Origin: a bacterium
GTDB taxonomy: Bacteria > SZUA-79 > Acidulodesulfobacterales > Acidulodesulfobacteraceae
Assembly (NCBI GenBank): GCA_021800805.1
Contig: JAJYYR010000001.1
Coordinates: 1,058,899-1,122,898, forward strand
Reading direction: 5' to 3'
Length of the DNA stretch: 64,000 bases
Part shown: piece by piece, positions 26,376 through 34,037 of the stretch
How positions within the stretch are numbered: position 1 is the stretch's first letter
Layout of the letters: each line of letters begins with the position of its first letter
Translations under genes and position numbers: made by a program
Notes under the pieces: generated by a model
Database searches by the model: none
Told to the model about the DNA's origin: nothing
What the model saw: the letters and a program-made list of their open reading frames with translations, nothing else

Positions 26376-27503
26376 TTAGATATTAACGCCGGCGTTTAAT
26401 AAATAATTATATAAGGTATCTCTTCTTACGGGAATTTTGCCTGCCCGTTTTATTAAATTAATTATTTCCGTTTCGGATAGATATTCGCCGAAATTCCCGC
26501 CGGCGCTCTTTGTAATACTCTCTTCCATTAAAGTTCCGCCGAAATCGTTAACGCCGTAGTCTAATGATTTTAGGGCGGATTCAACTCCTATTTTAGGCCA
26601 GCTGGTTTGAATGTTTTTAAAATTGTCTAAATACAATCTTAAAAGCGCATAAAATTTAAGGACGTTGCCGGTATCTTTTATTGCGGCTTCCCGAACTTTA
26701 TTTTTAAGGGACGTCTTGAAAGAGATAAACGGCAATGCGATAAATTCGGTGAACCCGCCGGTTTCGTCCTGAATCTTCCTTATAAGGCTTAAATGATATA
26801 TTAAATCCGCATAAGACTCTAAATGTCCAAAAAGAACGGTAGCGGACGTTTTAATTCCGAGACTATGAGCCGTTTTTATTATTTCCGCCCAAGTTTTCGT
26901 ATCTATTTTTTCGGGACAGATTTTTTTTCTCGTTTCTTCGGCTAAAATTTCGGCGGCGGTTCCAGGCATAGAATTAAACCCGCAACATATTAATTTTTCG
27001 ATAACCGCGGCGTAAGACTTACCGGTTGATCCTGAAAGCTCGTAAATTTCCTGCGGCGAAAATGCGTGAATATGCAAATCGGGGAAATTGTTCCTAACCG
27101 TTTTAACTAAATTAAAGTAATAATCTGGGTTTAATTTTAAATCGGGATTTATGCCTCCGGTAACGCATATTTCGTCTATTCCTATCAGGTTTATTCCTTC
27201 GGAAATTTTTTCGAGTATCTTGTCATAGTCCAATAGAAAAGCGTCTTTGGAATTTTTTGTTCTTTTATACCCGCAAAACCTGCAGTTTAAACCGCAAATA
27301 TTTGTAAAATTAATATTTCTATTGACGACGTAAGAAACATAATTTGAATTAATCCTACGGTTAATTATGTCGGCAGTTTCGGTTATTTTGAGTACCGCCC
27401 CGTCTTCCCGTTCGTTAAGCAAAAAAAGCAGATCTTCGTCCCCGAGCCTTACGCCCGATAAAGCTTTTTGTAAAATATTATCTAATTCTATTTTCTTATC
27501 CAT
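26376..27503 (-). CDS. CofH/MqnE-family radical SAM enzyme heading the thiazole operon
   Basis: The radical SAM cluster is C70, C74 and C77 in TNICGLNCRFCG. HIHAFSPQEIYEL, PGTAAEIL (179-186), KKICPEKI and GFTEFIALPF are closer to CofH (FO synthase subunit 2) than to MqnC or MqnE, which have PGGGAEI. CofH and ThiH both act on tyrosine by breaking its C-alpha/C-beta bond, which gives dehydroglycine, the ThiG substrate. This gene is first behind a TPP riboswitch and directly before thiS and thiG, where thiH or thiO would be expected. I infer that it may supply dehydroglycine. Alternatives are a true CofH for F420 or an MqnE that happens to be here. Confidence 0.8.
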   Translation of the reverse strand: MDKKIELDNILQKALSGVRLGDEDLLFLLNEREDGAVLKITETADIINRRINSNYVSYVVNRNINFTNICGLNCRFCGYKRTKNSKDAFLLDYDKILEKISEGINLIGIDEICVTGGINPDLKLNPDYYFNLVKTVRNNFPDLHIHAFSPQEIYELSGSTGKSYAAVIEKLICCGFNSMPGTAAEILAEETRKKICPEKIDTKTWAEIIKTAHSLGIKTSATVLFGHLESYADLIYHLSLIRKIQDETGGFTEFIALPFISFKTSLKNKVREAAIKDTGNVLKFYALLRLYLDNFKNIQTSWPKIGVESALKSLDYGVNDFGGTLMEESITKSAGGNFGEYLSETEIINLIKRAGKIPVRRDTLYNYLLNAGVNI

Positions 27504-27611
27504 TAAATAAAAATACCCGTCAATAATTTGAAACGGAAATAAATTATGACCGGTTTAAGGGAATATGGATGGAAATAACGTTGATAATCGAAAGATTTAT
27601 ATTGTTGCTTC

Positions 27612-27703
27612 ATTCCCTACGCCGGCATTATCCGTATCAGGTTCGAAGGGTTGCAGGTCATAACCGCCCTGCTCTCAGCCGCCTGCTTTAAGCGGCACCC
27701 CCA
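27612..27703 (-). promoter_or_regulatory. TPP riboswitch (thi box)
   Basis: On the minus strand the aptamer reads GGGGTGC, then CTGAGAGC, then ACCCTTCGAACCTGAT, then GGATAATGCCGGCGTAGGGAA. These are the hallmark conserved blocks of the thiamine pyrophosphate aptamer in the right order. About 108 bases separate it from the start codon at 27503. I saw no strong terminator stem there, so control may act on translation or through a weaker structure. It should repress the CofH-like, thiS, thiG and rluB genes when TPP is plentiful. Confidence 0.96.
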
Positions 27704-27719
27704 TATATTCATATAAATA

Positions 27720-27749
27720 ATTATATCACTTATTATTTTATAATTCCAA
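27720..27749 (-). promoter_or_regulatory. promoter of the thiazole operon
   Basis: On the minus strand TTGGAA (complement of 27744-27749, 4/6) and a perfect TATAAT (complement of 27720-27725) are 18 bases apart. Transcription would start near 27713, about ten bases before the riboswitch aptamer. The -35 box lies within the end of the preceding gene. Confidence 0.5.
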
Positions 27750-28491
27750 CTAAAAAAATTTTCTTTTTACCGTTATAAACCTTAACGCAGGAAACTTTAA
27801 CGGTTAAAACGTTATTCTTAGCTTTTAAAGGAATGAAATTATATTCGAGAAAAACCGATTTTTTGATATGCCCAAAAGTTCCCGTTCTTTTGTTTATAAA
27901 CTTTTCGGCTCTTTTAGGCGGAATGCTTAAAAAATTAAACTTTCCCGCATTTTGATAAACAATAGTTAAATGCCGAGAAAAATAATAAATATTGCCGTGC
28001 TTTACCGTAATGAAATTTATATTTCTATCGGTTCTCATACCGTTAGAAATAACCCTGTTATGCCCTTTATACATTAAAAAAAATCCTTGCTTTTTAATTA
28101 TATAGTTTCCGAGCGAAGCCTTCACGTAGTTTTTAAAATATTTAACCGAATTTAAATATTCTATAAGCTTATTGAGCCTTGCCTTATCTTTAGAATACAA
28201 TTTATTCCATAAAAAAACATTGTTTCTGTCATGTTTATATTTTGCCGGGTTAACAATTTTTATGTACGTAATTACTTCGTTTTTATTAATAACGGTTCCT
28301 TTAGTTTTTAAATAAAGAGCGTAAATTATAGGATTTGAAACATATAAACCGCCGCAGGCGGATTCGCCGTTTTTTGCGGCAAAAGATTTTTTTACGAGAA
28401 CCGGATTAAAAAATACCGAAAAAAATAACAAAATAATTATCGGAAACATAGTAAAGTTACTTTTCATTGACATTTTTTTAATTATAGCCAT
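27733..28491 (-). CDS. secreted protein of unknown function at the end of the T4SS locus
   Basis: A hydrophobic N-terminal segment (about residues 15-38, ending in SFAA) looks like a cleavable signal peptide. The mature part of about 210 residues is very basic, rich in Lys, Asn, Tyr and Val, and beta-prone. It has one Cys near the new N-terminus (ESACGG) and one near the C-terminus. Several in-frame ATGs (residues 1, 7, 9, 15) make the start uncertain. I do not recognise the family. It is separated from the transglycosylase gene by 218 bases, so it may be a separate unit, a substrate or an accessory of the secretion system. Confidence 0.6.
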   Translation of the reverse strand: MAIIKKMSMKSNFTMFPIIILLFFSVFFNPVLVKKSFAAKNGESACGGLYVSNPIIYALYLKTKGTVINKNEVITYIKIVNPAKYKHDRNNVFLWNKLYSKDKARLNKLIEYLNSVKYFKNYVKASLGNYIIKKQGFFLMYKGHNRVISNGMRTDRNINFITVKHGNIYYFSRHLTIVYQNAGKFNFLSIPPKRAEKFINKRTGTFGHIKKSVFLEYNFIPLKAKNNVLTVKVSCVKVYNGKKKIFLVGIIK

Positions 28492-28709
28492 TTTGTCCGC
28501 CCCCTTATTAAAGACTATTGTATAATAATATAATTATTCATTAATTTTTAATTAATTATAGTAAAATAATACAAATTATTCAAATTAAATCTTTAATTTT
28601 GCAATAGAAATCAATAAATAAATTTTAGCATCTTAATTAAGACTATATCTTCAAAGAGCGTATTTTGATTGCAAAATTTAAAATTTTTATCGGTATATTT
28701 TATAGTTAT
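28492..28709. other. AT-rich intergenic region within the T4SS locus
   Basis: This 218-base gap holds an 11-bp perfect inverted repeat, AATTTTGCAAT at 28595-28605 and its complement at 28668-28678, 62 bases apart. No T-tract terminator or consensus promoter was found. It may contain the promoter of the last gene. Confidence 0.4.
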
Positions 28710-29231
28710 TTATTTTAACATTTTTCTATAATAATTATAATACTTGAATACGCGTAATATATAAATTTCCGTCTGACGGTACGGCGGAATTATAAATTTA
28801 GGGCGGTTTTTTATATATACCGTCTTGACGGATTCCGGTCCCGCATTATAGCAGGCTAATGCGGGAACAGGTTCGAAGCCGAAACGTTTGAGACAGTAAT
28901 GAAGATATTCGGCTCCCGCCGTTATATTCGATAACGGGTTGCGGACGTTCATATTTAGTTCTCTGCCGGTTTCGGGCATAACCTGCATTAGCCCGACCGC
29001 GCCTTTTGCACTTAAAGCGTTTATGTTAAAACCGCTTTCCGCTTTCATAACGGCGATGAAAAAAGCGAGCGGAACATCGTATTTTTTAGAAGCCGATACG
29101 ATAGTTCCGTCTAAATCTCCACTTCTCAAACCATATGAATAAGCCGAAGTCGAAGACGATGCCGGTAAAAATAAAGTAACGGCGGTAAAAATAAAAAAAA
29201 CGGCGGCTTTAATGCATTTTATATTTTTCAT
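28710..29231 (-). CDS. VirB1-like lytic transglycosylase
   Basis: A signal peptide (about residues 1-30) precedes an SLT domain with the catalytic glutamate E65 in KAESGFN. GAVGLMQVMPETG and ALACYNAGPE follow. This is the normal family 1 lytic transglycosylase set. Such enzymes open peptidoglycan locally for envelope-spanning machines. Its ATG overlaps the stop of the lipoprotein gene by 4 bases, tying it to the T4SS cluster as a VirB1-type component. At 173 residues it is a bare catalytic domain. Confidence 0.88.
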   Translation of the reverse strand: MKNIKCIKAAVFFIFTAVTLFLPASSSTSAYSYGLRSGDLDGTIVSASKKYDVPLAFFIAVMKAESGFNINALSAKGAVGLMQVMPETGRELNMNVRNPLSNITAGAEYLHYCLKRFGFEPVPALACYNAGPESVKTVYIKNRPKFIIPPYRQTEIYILRVFKYYNYYRKMLK

Positions 29232-29944
29232 AATTTAACGAATAATCGTATAAATTTAATGCCTCCGAGGCTATTTTTATATAAAGCCGATATATCAAAA
29301 GCCGTCTTGGAAAAGGCTCTTAAAAATATTATCTTTTCTTTTATTTTGCTGCGACCCGGCAGAATAAAATAATTTTTACCGCCCGTTCCTGCTTTAATAT
29401 TCGATTTAAAAGGGATCCGCGCATATTTAGCCTTTCCGTCCGATTTTTCGAAAAGCGACTGCCTGTATTTAACTGGCGACGGATAAAGGTTCGTAAGGGA
29501 AAACGATATAATTTCAAAAATTTTCTCGGATTTTATGCTTAATATTTTTAAAATTATTTTTCCGTTCCGGCTTTCCTCGGTTTTATTTAATACAATACGG
29601 GGGCGGCGTTTAGCCGGACGATTAACGATATTTGATTCTCCTTCCATAAAAGACGGGTCGATATAACTGCCGCTGCGAGCGCCGTTTGAAGTTGAAATTA
29701 TAACGGTTTTTATTTTTCTGTCCGGAATGCCGTTTAATCTTAAAGAAGCTGTTAATACTTTATTTTCTATTTTCTTTTGAAAGCTGTCCTTATTTCCGTT
29801 GTTGCTTTTTAATACGGAACCCGGCGCGCATCCGGCAAGAACCGCCAAGGAAGATAAAATTAAAGTAAAATATAAATAATATAATATTATGTTATTAAAT
29901 TTATAGCATTTTTTTATTAGCATTTTAATTTTATTTAATTTCAA
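29228..29944 (-). CDS. T4SS-linked lipoprotein, VirB7-like by position
   Basis: A basic N-terminus and hydrophobic stretch end in a lipobox with C39 (VLAGC), so the protein is lipid-modified. The start could also be the second Met at residue 8. The mature part of about 200 residues is basic, with no motif I recognise. It is much longer than VirB7 (about 50-60 residues) but lies next to the VirB9-like gene, where the outer-membrane core lipoprotein usually is. It is 17 bases downstream of VirB9 and overlaps the transglycosylase gene by 4 bases. Its role as core-complex lipoprotein is inferred. Confidence 0.6.
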   Translation of the reverse strand: MKLNKIKMLIKKCYKFNNIILYYLYFTLILSSLAVLAGCAPGSVLKSNNGNKDSFQKKIENKVLTASLRLNGIPDRKIKTVIISTSNGARSGSYIDPSFMEGESNIVNRPAKRRPRIVLNKTEESRNGKIILKILSIKSEKIFEIISFSLTNLYPSPVKYRQSLFEKSDGKAKYARIPFKSNIKAGTGGKNYFILPGRSKIKEKIIFLRAFSKTAFDISALYKNSLGGIKFIRLFVKL

Positions 29945-29961
29945 GATTTAATAATTAATAA

Positions 29962-30972
29962 TTAAGGCTGAATTCCGCCTATTTTTAGTTTAATAAACTT
30001 TTTTCGCGCAAGAATATGAAAAGATAATTCTAACCCGCCTGAATAACCCCATCCGGAAGCATATCCTGATCCTGAAGCCGACGAAGCAGAACCTCTCCTC
30101 CTTTTAAAAATTAAGACGTTTTTTATTATTTTATACGGCATATAGCGGACGTTATGCGGAGTCCGGTTTATTGCCGGTATTTCTTTTAACTTATCGGGAT
30201 TGTATCCGTTAAAAAAATTTCCGCCGTATTCTTTATAAAGATAAAGGTTTCTAACAAAAAAACTCTCGTCGGAATTATTCGTAAGTTGATATTGGAGATA
30301 ATAAAAATTTTTGATGCGGCTTATCGAAATTACGGTAAGCGTAATCCCGTCTTTTGTTATAGACTTATTTATTTTTATACGGTTGATTAAAAGTATAAGG
30401 CTCATAATTTCTTTTTTTTCGGCTTTTAAATCCTGCGCCTTTTTGGTTAGAATAGACTGTTGCACGGAATATTTTTTCATTAATTTAACTTTTAATCCGT
30501 TTATTTTGTTTTTGATATAATTTTTGACGAAAACGTCTTTTATAGAATTAGATATGTCGAGATTATAAGTAACTAATTTAGGGCTTTTTATTCTCAAAAG
30601 AACGTTTATAAGCCCGTATTTAGTATAAATTTCGAGATTACTCGTTTCCGCCGTATCGTATGTAATAGGTTTTATAAATATCTGCCTTCCGACTATCTGT
30701 TCGGAAAAAACTCCCGTGTTGCCGAGCGCAATGTCTAAGGGTATAACCGGCAGGGTTATAACAGAAACATAGCCGGGGGCGGTATTCAATTTATAAATTA
30801 ATCCTATCTTTACGGGCAGTTTATGCACCCAAAGCCGTTTTTTAATGCCGTATCTCTTTAAACTCGAATATTTTACCGCCTTCGCCGGCGGACAAACGCA
30901 TATTAAAATTAAACAACATAAAAAAATATAATATTTTATATGCCTTAAATAACAATATATAATCTTAAACAT
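29962..30972 (-). CDS. VirB9/TrbG-like T4SS outer-membrane core protein
   Basis: A signal peptide (ending near residue 32, PPAKA) is followed by a beta-rich domain with PGYVSVITLPVIPLDIALGN, then IFIKPITYDTAETSNLEIYT and LINVLLRI. This matches the N-terminal VirB9/TrbG/CagX pattern of Tyr/Val-rich strands, ikP and TNLxixT. The middle has a helical stretch around residues 160-200 not usual for VirB9. A C-terminal beta domain may be the VirB9 C-terminal part. The gene lies after virD4 and not before virB10 as in the classic order. A TraK-like secretin-type identity is an alternative. Confidence 0.65.
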   Translation of the reverse strand: MFKIIYCYLRHIKYYIFLCCLILICVCPPAKAVKYSSLKRYGIKKRLWVHKLPVKIGLIYKLNTAPGYVSVITLPVIPLDIALGNTGVFSEQIVGRQIFIKPITYDTAETSNLEIYTKYGLINVLLRIKSPKLVTYNLDISNSIKDVFVKNYIKNKINGLKVKLMKKYSVQQSILTKKAQDLKAEKKEIMSLILLINRIKINKSITKDGITLTVISISRIKNFYYLQYQLTNNSDESFFVRNLYLYKEYGGNFFNGYNPDKLKEIPAINRTPHNVRYMPYKIIKNVLIFKRRRGSASSASGSGYASGWGYSGGLELSFHILARKKFIKLKIGGIQP

Positions 30973-31019
30973 TAATATTAATCCTCCCGATTATTTAAAA
31001 ATTCGACGACGTTTAATTT

Positions 31020-31349
31020 TTATTTTTTATCCGTTTCGTTATATTGCTCTAATTTATTATACATTTTGAGCTTGGAACCGCTGACCCTGATTTCAAAAAT
31101 TCTAACGTATATACTATGTAACCCGGCTAAAAAAAAGAATAAATTAAAGCCGTACAAAATTATTACCGCCGGATAAAATTTGAAAGAATACGATATAAAG
31201 ATATAAAATGAATTCACGTAATATTTAAAATTTTTATTTGTCCAATAAAAAAGAGCGAATAATCCGCTAAACACAAGAAAAGCTATTTCTAAAATATCGA
31301 GTTCGTAACCCTGCCCCGTTCCGCCGCCCATGTAATTATTATTGCCCAT
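31020..31349 (-). CDS. small membrane protein between the VirD4 and VirB9 genes
   Basis: This 109-residue protein has a Gly-rich N-terminus and two or three predicted membrane segments (about residues 23-40, 50-65 and 66-82), then a polar tail. I do not recognise the family. Its start codon lies 4 bases after the virD4 stop, so it is surely co-transcribed. By position it may help the coupling protein or be an inner-membrane part of the channel. It has no VirB3 resemblance beyond size. Confidence 0.6.
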   Translation of the reverse strand: MGNNNYMGGGTGQGYELDILEIAFLVFSGLFALFYWTNKNFKYYVNSFYIFISYSFKFYPAVIILYGFNLFFFLAGLHSIYVRIFEIRVSGSKLKMYNKLEQYNETDKK

Positions 31350-31353
31350 ATAT

Positions 31354-33150
31354 TTAAAATTTGTCGAAATAGCTTTTTCCTTTCGGTCTATATATCGGAT
31401 GAAGATATACTATGCCCGGCCCTTTTACTTCGTCTCCGGAGGAAATTCTATAAACCGCCTGATTTAATTTTAAGCGGGCAAAATCGTCGGTATCGAACGA
31501 CGGCATTTTTTCATAAGTTTTTGTAGTCCCCTGCGAAATAGTATTGTCGTCTGATAAAAGTTTTCCTATATACGGATTAAAAATTGCCCTGTCGTCCTGT
31601 TCGGTTATATTTTCGGTTATTTTAACCTTGTATTCCTTATCGCAAATTTTGGAGGCTTTTTCCCGCGAATAATCATCGCTCAAAGCAAGCCATATCGAAG
31701 ACCTAATGTTTCCGATCAGCGAATTAAGTTTTTCTTCGGAACCGAGTTTCAGCTTTAACGAACTGTAGCTCTGAGTAAGGACTATATTAATCGCTTTAGA
31801 CTGTCTGCATCTTGCAAAAAATTCGGCGTCGGATTCAATGTCGCCTGAAGTTACGTAATTCTGGTATTCGTCGCAGATAAACAAAACCGGTCTTTTAACA
31901 TTGACCGAATTATCGACTACCGCTTTATAAACCCTGTTCAATACCGTTCTGAAATAATCGAGTTTCAACATTATGCCGATAATTTTTCCGGTTAAACCGT
32001 AAATTGATTCCGGCATATTTAAGATAACTATTTTTCCGCCGTTCACTACTTCCTGAAAACCCGGAAAATTCAGTTTTTGTTCGGGGGCGCAAAAAGTATC
32101 TTTAAAAGCCGGTTTTATAAAATCTGAGCATACCCTCAAAGATTCGCTCTTTATAATCGCTTTAGTCCTTTCGTCGAGTCCTGCGTAATCGGCTCCCGCA
32201 AAATACGATACGGCAAGTTTAAGCTCATTTAAGTCTAAGTCTTTGCGTTTTGAATTTATCAAATTTTCGGCATAATCAAGCATATTTTTTAATTTACTTT
32301 CATCGGAAACTATTTCATATATATCGCTCAGCGTAGCATAACCTAAACATAACCTTACGAGGCTTAAAGAATTTGAAAGCAGGTTTATAGACTTGTCTTT
32401 CCAGAAACTGTCCTGCCTGCCGTCGTTTGAATTCATGTTTTCCAGAACCGAATATAATCTTTCCGCAATGATTTTTGTATCTAAATGCGGATAATGAACG
32501 GGATTAAAATAATAGCCCGAACCCGGTTCGATTATAACTATATCTTCTTCTCTGCCGCTGCGCTTAAGTATGGAAACCGCCTCTTTCCAAAAATCGCCTT
32601 TAACGTCTAATATTAAGCCGCCAATTCTTTCCTCCGGCGAATCCTTTTTATATTTTGCTAACTGGTCCAAAAACGGATAAGCGCAGGCGCTTGTTTTTCC
32701 GGTGCCGGTAGAACCTAAAACGATAATGCCGGTATAAAGCCCCGTTTTATCCATGATAAGCCATTCCGGCTTTTCTTTTATCGCTCCGTCTTTTTCATGA
32801 ACCTCTCCTATTACCAACTGAAGATTTTCGCTTTCCGGCCAAACCGGCGCGCCTTTAGCGGCGTTGATTTTCTCAGTTTTTTTATTTTTATTTTTTTTAT
32901 CGTCTTCGGGTTTAAAAAATAAGTATTTGTTGTAAACGCTATGCGACAGCGTCCAAGACGAAATAAACCACGTAAATAAAGGAAATACAACGAAAAATAG
33001 CTTAACGCCGTTAAAATAAGCAAAATAATAACCGATTCTTTTATCCGAAAAAAATCCCGATATAAAAAACAGGTAAATAATCTCCGAGGCGAACAATCCC
33101 GCCGCCGCCGCTAATTTTACGATAAATGCCCTGTTTTCTTTCATTTTCAT
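31354..33150 (-). CDS. VirD4/TraG-type T4SS coupling ATPase
   Basis: Two N-terminal membrane segments (about residues 11-31 and 45-68) precede a TraG/TraD-type ATPase domain. Walker A is GSTGTGKT (146-153) and Walker B is PVLFICDE (421-428). GGLILDVKGDFW and ARCRQSKAINIVLTQSYSS are typical coupling-protein blocks. Coupling proteins recruit substrates (DNA-relaxase complexes or proteins) to the channel. The ATG overlaps the MoxR-type gene stop by 4 bases. Length (598 residues) is normal. The all-alpha domain between the Walker boxes is present. Confidence 0.93.
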   Translation of the reverse strand: MKMKENRAFIVKLAAAAGLFASEIIYLFFISGFFSDKRIGYYFAYFNGVKLFFVVFPLFTWFISSWTLSHSVYNKYLFFKPEDDKKNKNKKTEKINAAKGAPVWPESENLQLVIGEVHEKDGAIKEKPEWLIMDKTGLYTGIIVLGSTGTGKTSACAYPFLDQLAKYKKDSPEERIGGLILDVKGDFWKEAVSILKRSGREEDIVIIEPGSGYYFNPVHYPHLDTKIIAERLYSVLENMNSNDGRQDSFWKDKSINLLSNSLSLVRLCLGYATLSDIYEIVSDESKLKNMLDYAENLINSKRKDLDLNELKLAVSYFAGADYAGLDERTKAIIKSESLRVCSDFIKPAFKDTFCAPEQKLNFPGFQEVVNGGKIVILNMPESIYGLTGKIIGIMLKLDYFRTVLNRVYKAVVDNSVNVKRPVLFICDEYQNYVTSGDIESDAEFFARCRQSKAINIVLTQSYSSLKLKLGSEEKLNSLIGNIRSSIWLALSDDYSREKASKICDKEYKVKITENITEQDDRAIFNPYIGKLLSDDNTISQGTTKTYEKMPSFDTDDFARLKLNQAVYRISSGDEVKGPGIVYLHPIYRPKGKSYFDKF

Positions 33151-34037
33151 TGCAGTTCTTTCCTTAAAATATTTTTAACCGCCCTTATATCTGAATAATA
33201 CGTCCACAAAGAAGGTTCGAGTACCCCGATATCGCCTTTTACCACGGCGTCCCGTTTATTTAATAATGCGTTTGCTTTTAATATTTTAACCGTTTCCCGC
33301 CATCTTCTATCGGAAACAATCACCTGTTTATTTCTCAATTCTTCTCTTATTACGTATAGGTAATTATAAATGTCCCCGTTTATGCAGACCGTATCGACTG
33401 CCGAAGCCAGCATATCAAAATCTTTTCTTTCAAGCATTTTTTCCGATAATGTGTTATTGAAATCGTATTCGTCTTTTAATTCCAGCAGTCTTTTGAAATT
33501 TTCGCCGTTTTTTATCGGCGTTATCTCTTTTCTAAATAAAAACCTGTCGTAAAGCGGCAAAAGATTTGCGTCCGACGATTTATCCGGTTTTTCGTTAGAC
33601 GTGGCAAAAAGACTTATCAGCGGTATTTTGCGCGGCTCGGGGGCATAAACTATTCTTTCGTTCATAACGGCTAAAAGAGAATTAAGCGTGGCATGCGGCC
33701 CTTTAAAAAATTCGTCTATCAACGCTATATCGCAGTTATCTATTCCGGTTTTATTTTGATTATTTATAGACATAAGTTCGCCTATGCCGGTAGCCGGCGT
33801 CATTTGAAAGTCAAAAAGCTTAAGTCCTTTAATATGCATCGCTAAAGCCTTTAACACGGCAGTCTTGGCAAGCCCCGGCTCTCCGATTAATATCGAATGT
33901 TTTTTTGAAATTACCGCAAGAATAATCATATCTATAACTTCTTTTCTTTCTAAAAAATTGGAATCTAAAGCGTTTTTGATAGAATCCAATTTATCTAAAA
34001 CGAAATTAACATTATTGCCGTTATTTACGCCGTCCAT
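33147..34037 (-). CDS. MoxR/RavA-type AAA+ ATPase embedded in the T4SS operon
   Basis: Walker A is GEPGLAKT (52-59), Walker B is IALIDEF (104-110), sensor 1 is in LFATSNE (143-149) and YDRFLFR (163-169) resembles the RavA/MoxR box. The C-terminal 120 residues include a lid-like helical domain (SDRRWRETVKILKA), again RavA-like. MoxR proteins remodel or assemble other protein complexes, often with a VWA partner; none is adjacent. The start overlaps virB10 by 17 bases and the stop overlaps virD4 by 4 bases. It therefore stands exactly where virB11 is in classic systems. It is not VirB11 itself, because the VirB11 Asp and His boxes are absent. Confidence 0.9.
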   Translation of the reverse strand: MDGVNNGNNVNFVLDKLDSIKNALDSNFLERKEVIDMIILAVISKKHSILIGEPGLAKTAVLKALAMHIKGLKLFDFQMTPATGIGELMSINNQNKTGIDNCDIALIDEFFKGPHATLNSLLAVMNERIVYAPEPRKIPLISLFATSNEKPDKSSDANLLPLYDRFLFRKEITPIKNGENFKRLLELKDEYDFNNTLSEKMLERKDFDMLASAVDTVCINGDIYNYLYVIREELRNKQVIVSDRRWRETVKILKANALLNKRDAVVKGDIGVLEPSLWTYYSDIRAVKNILRKELQ

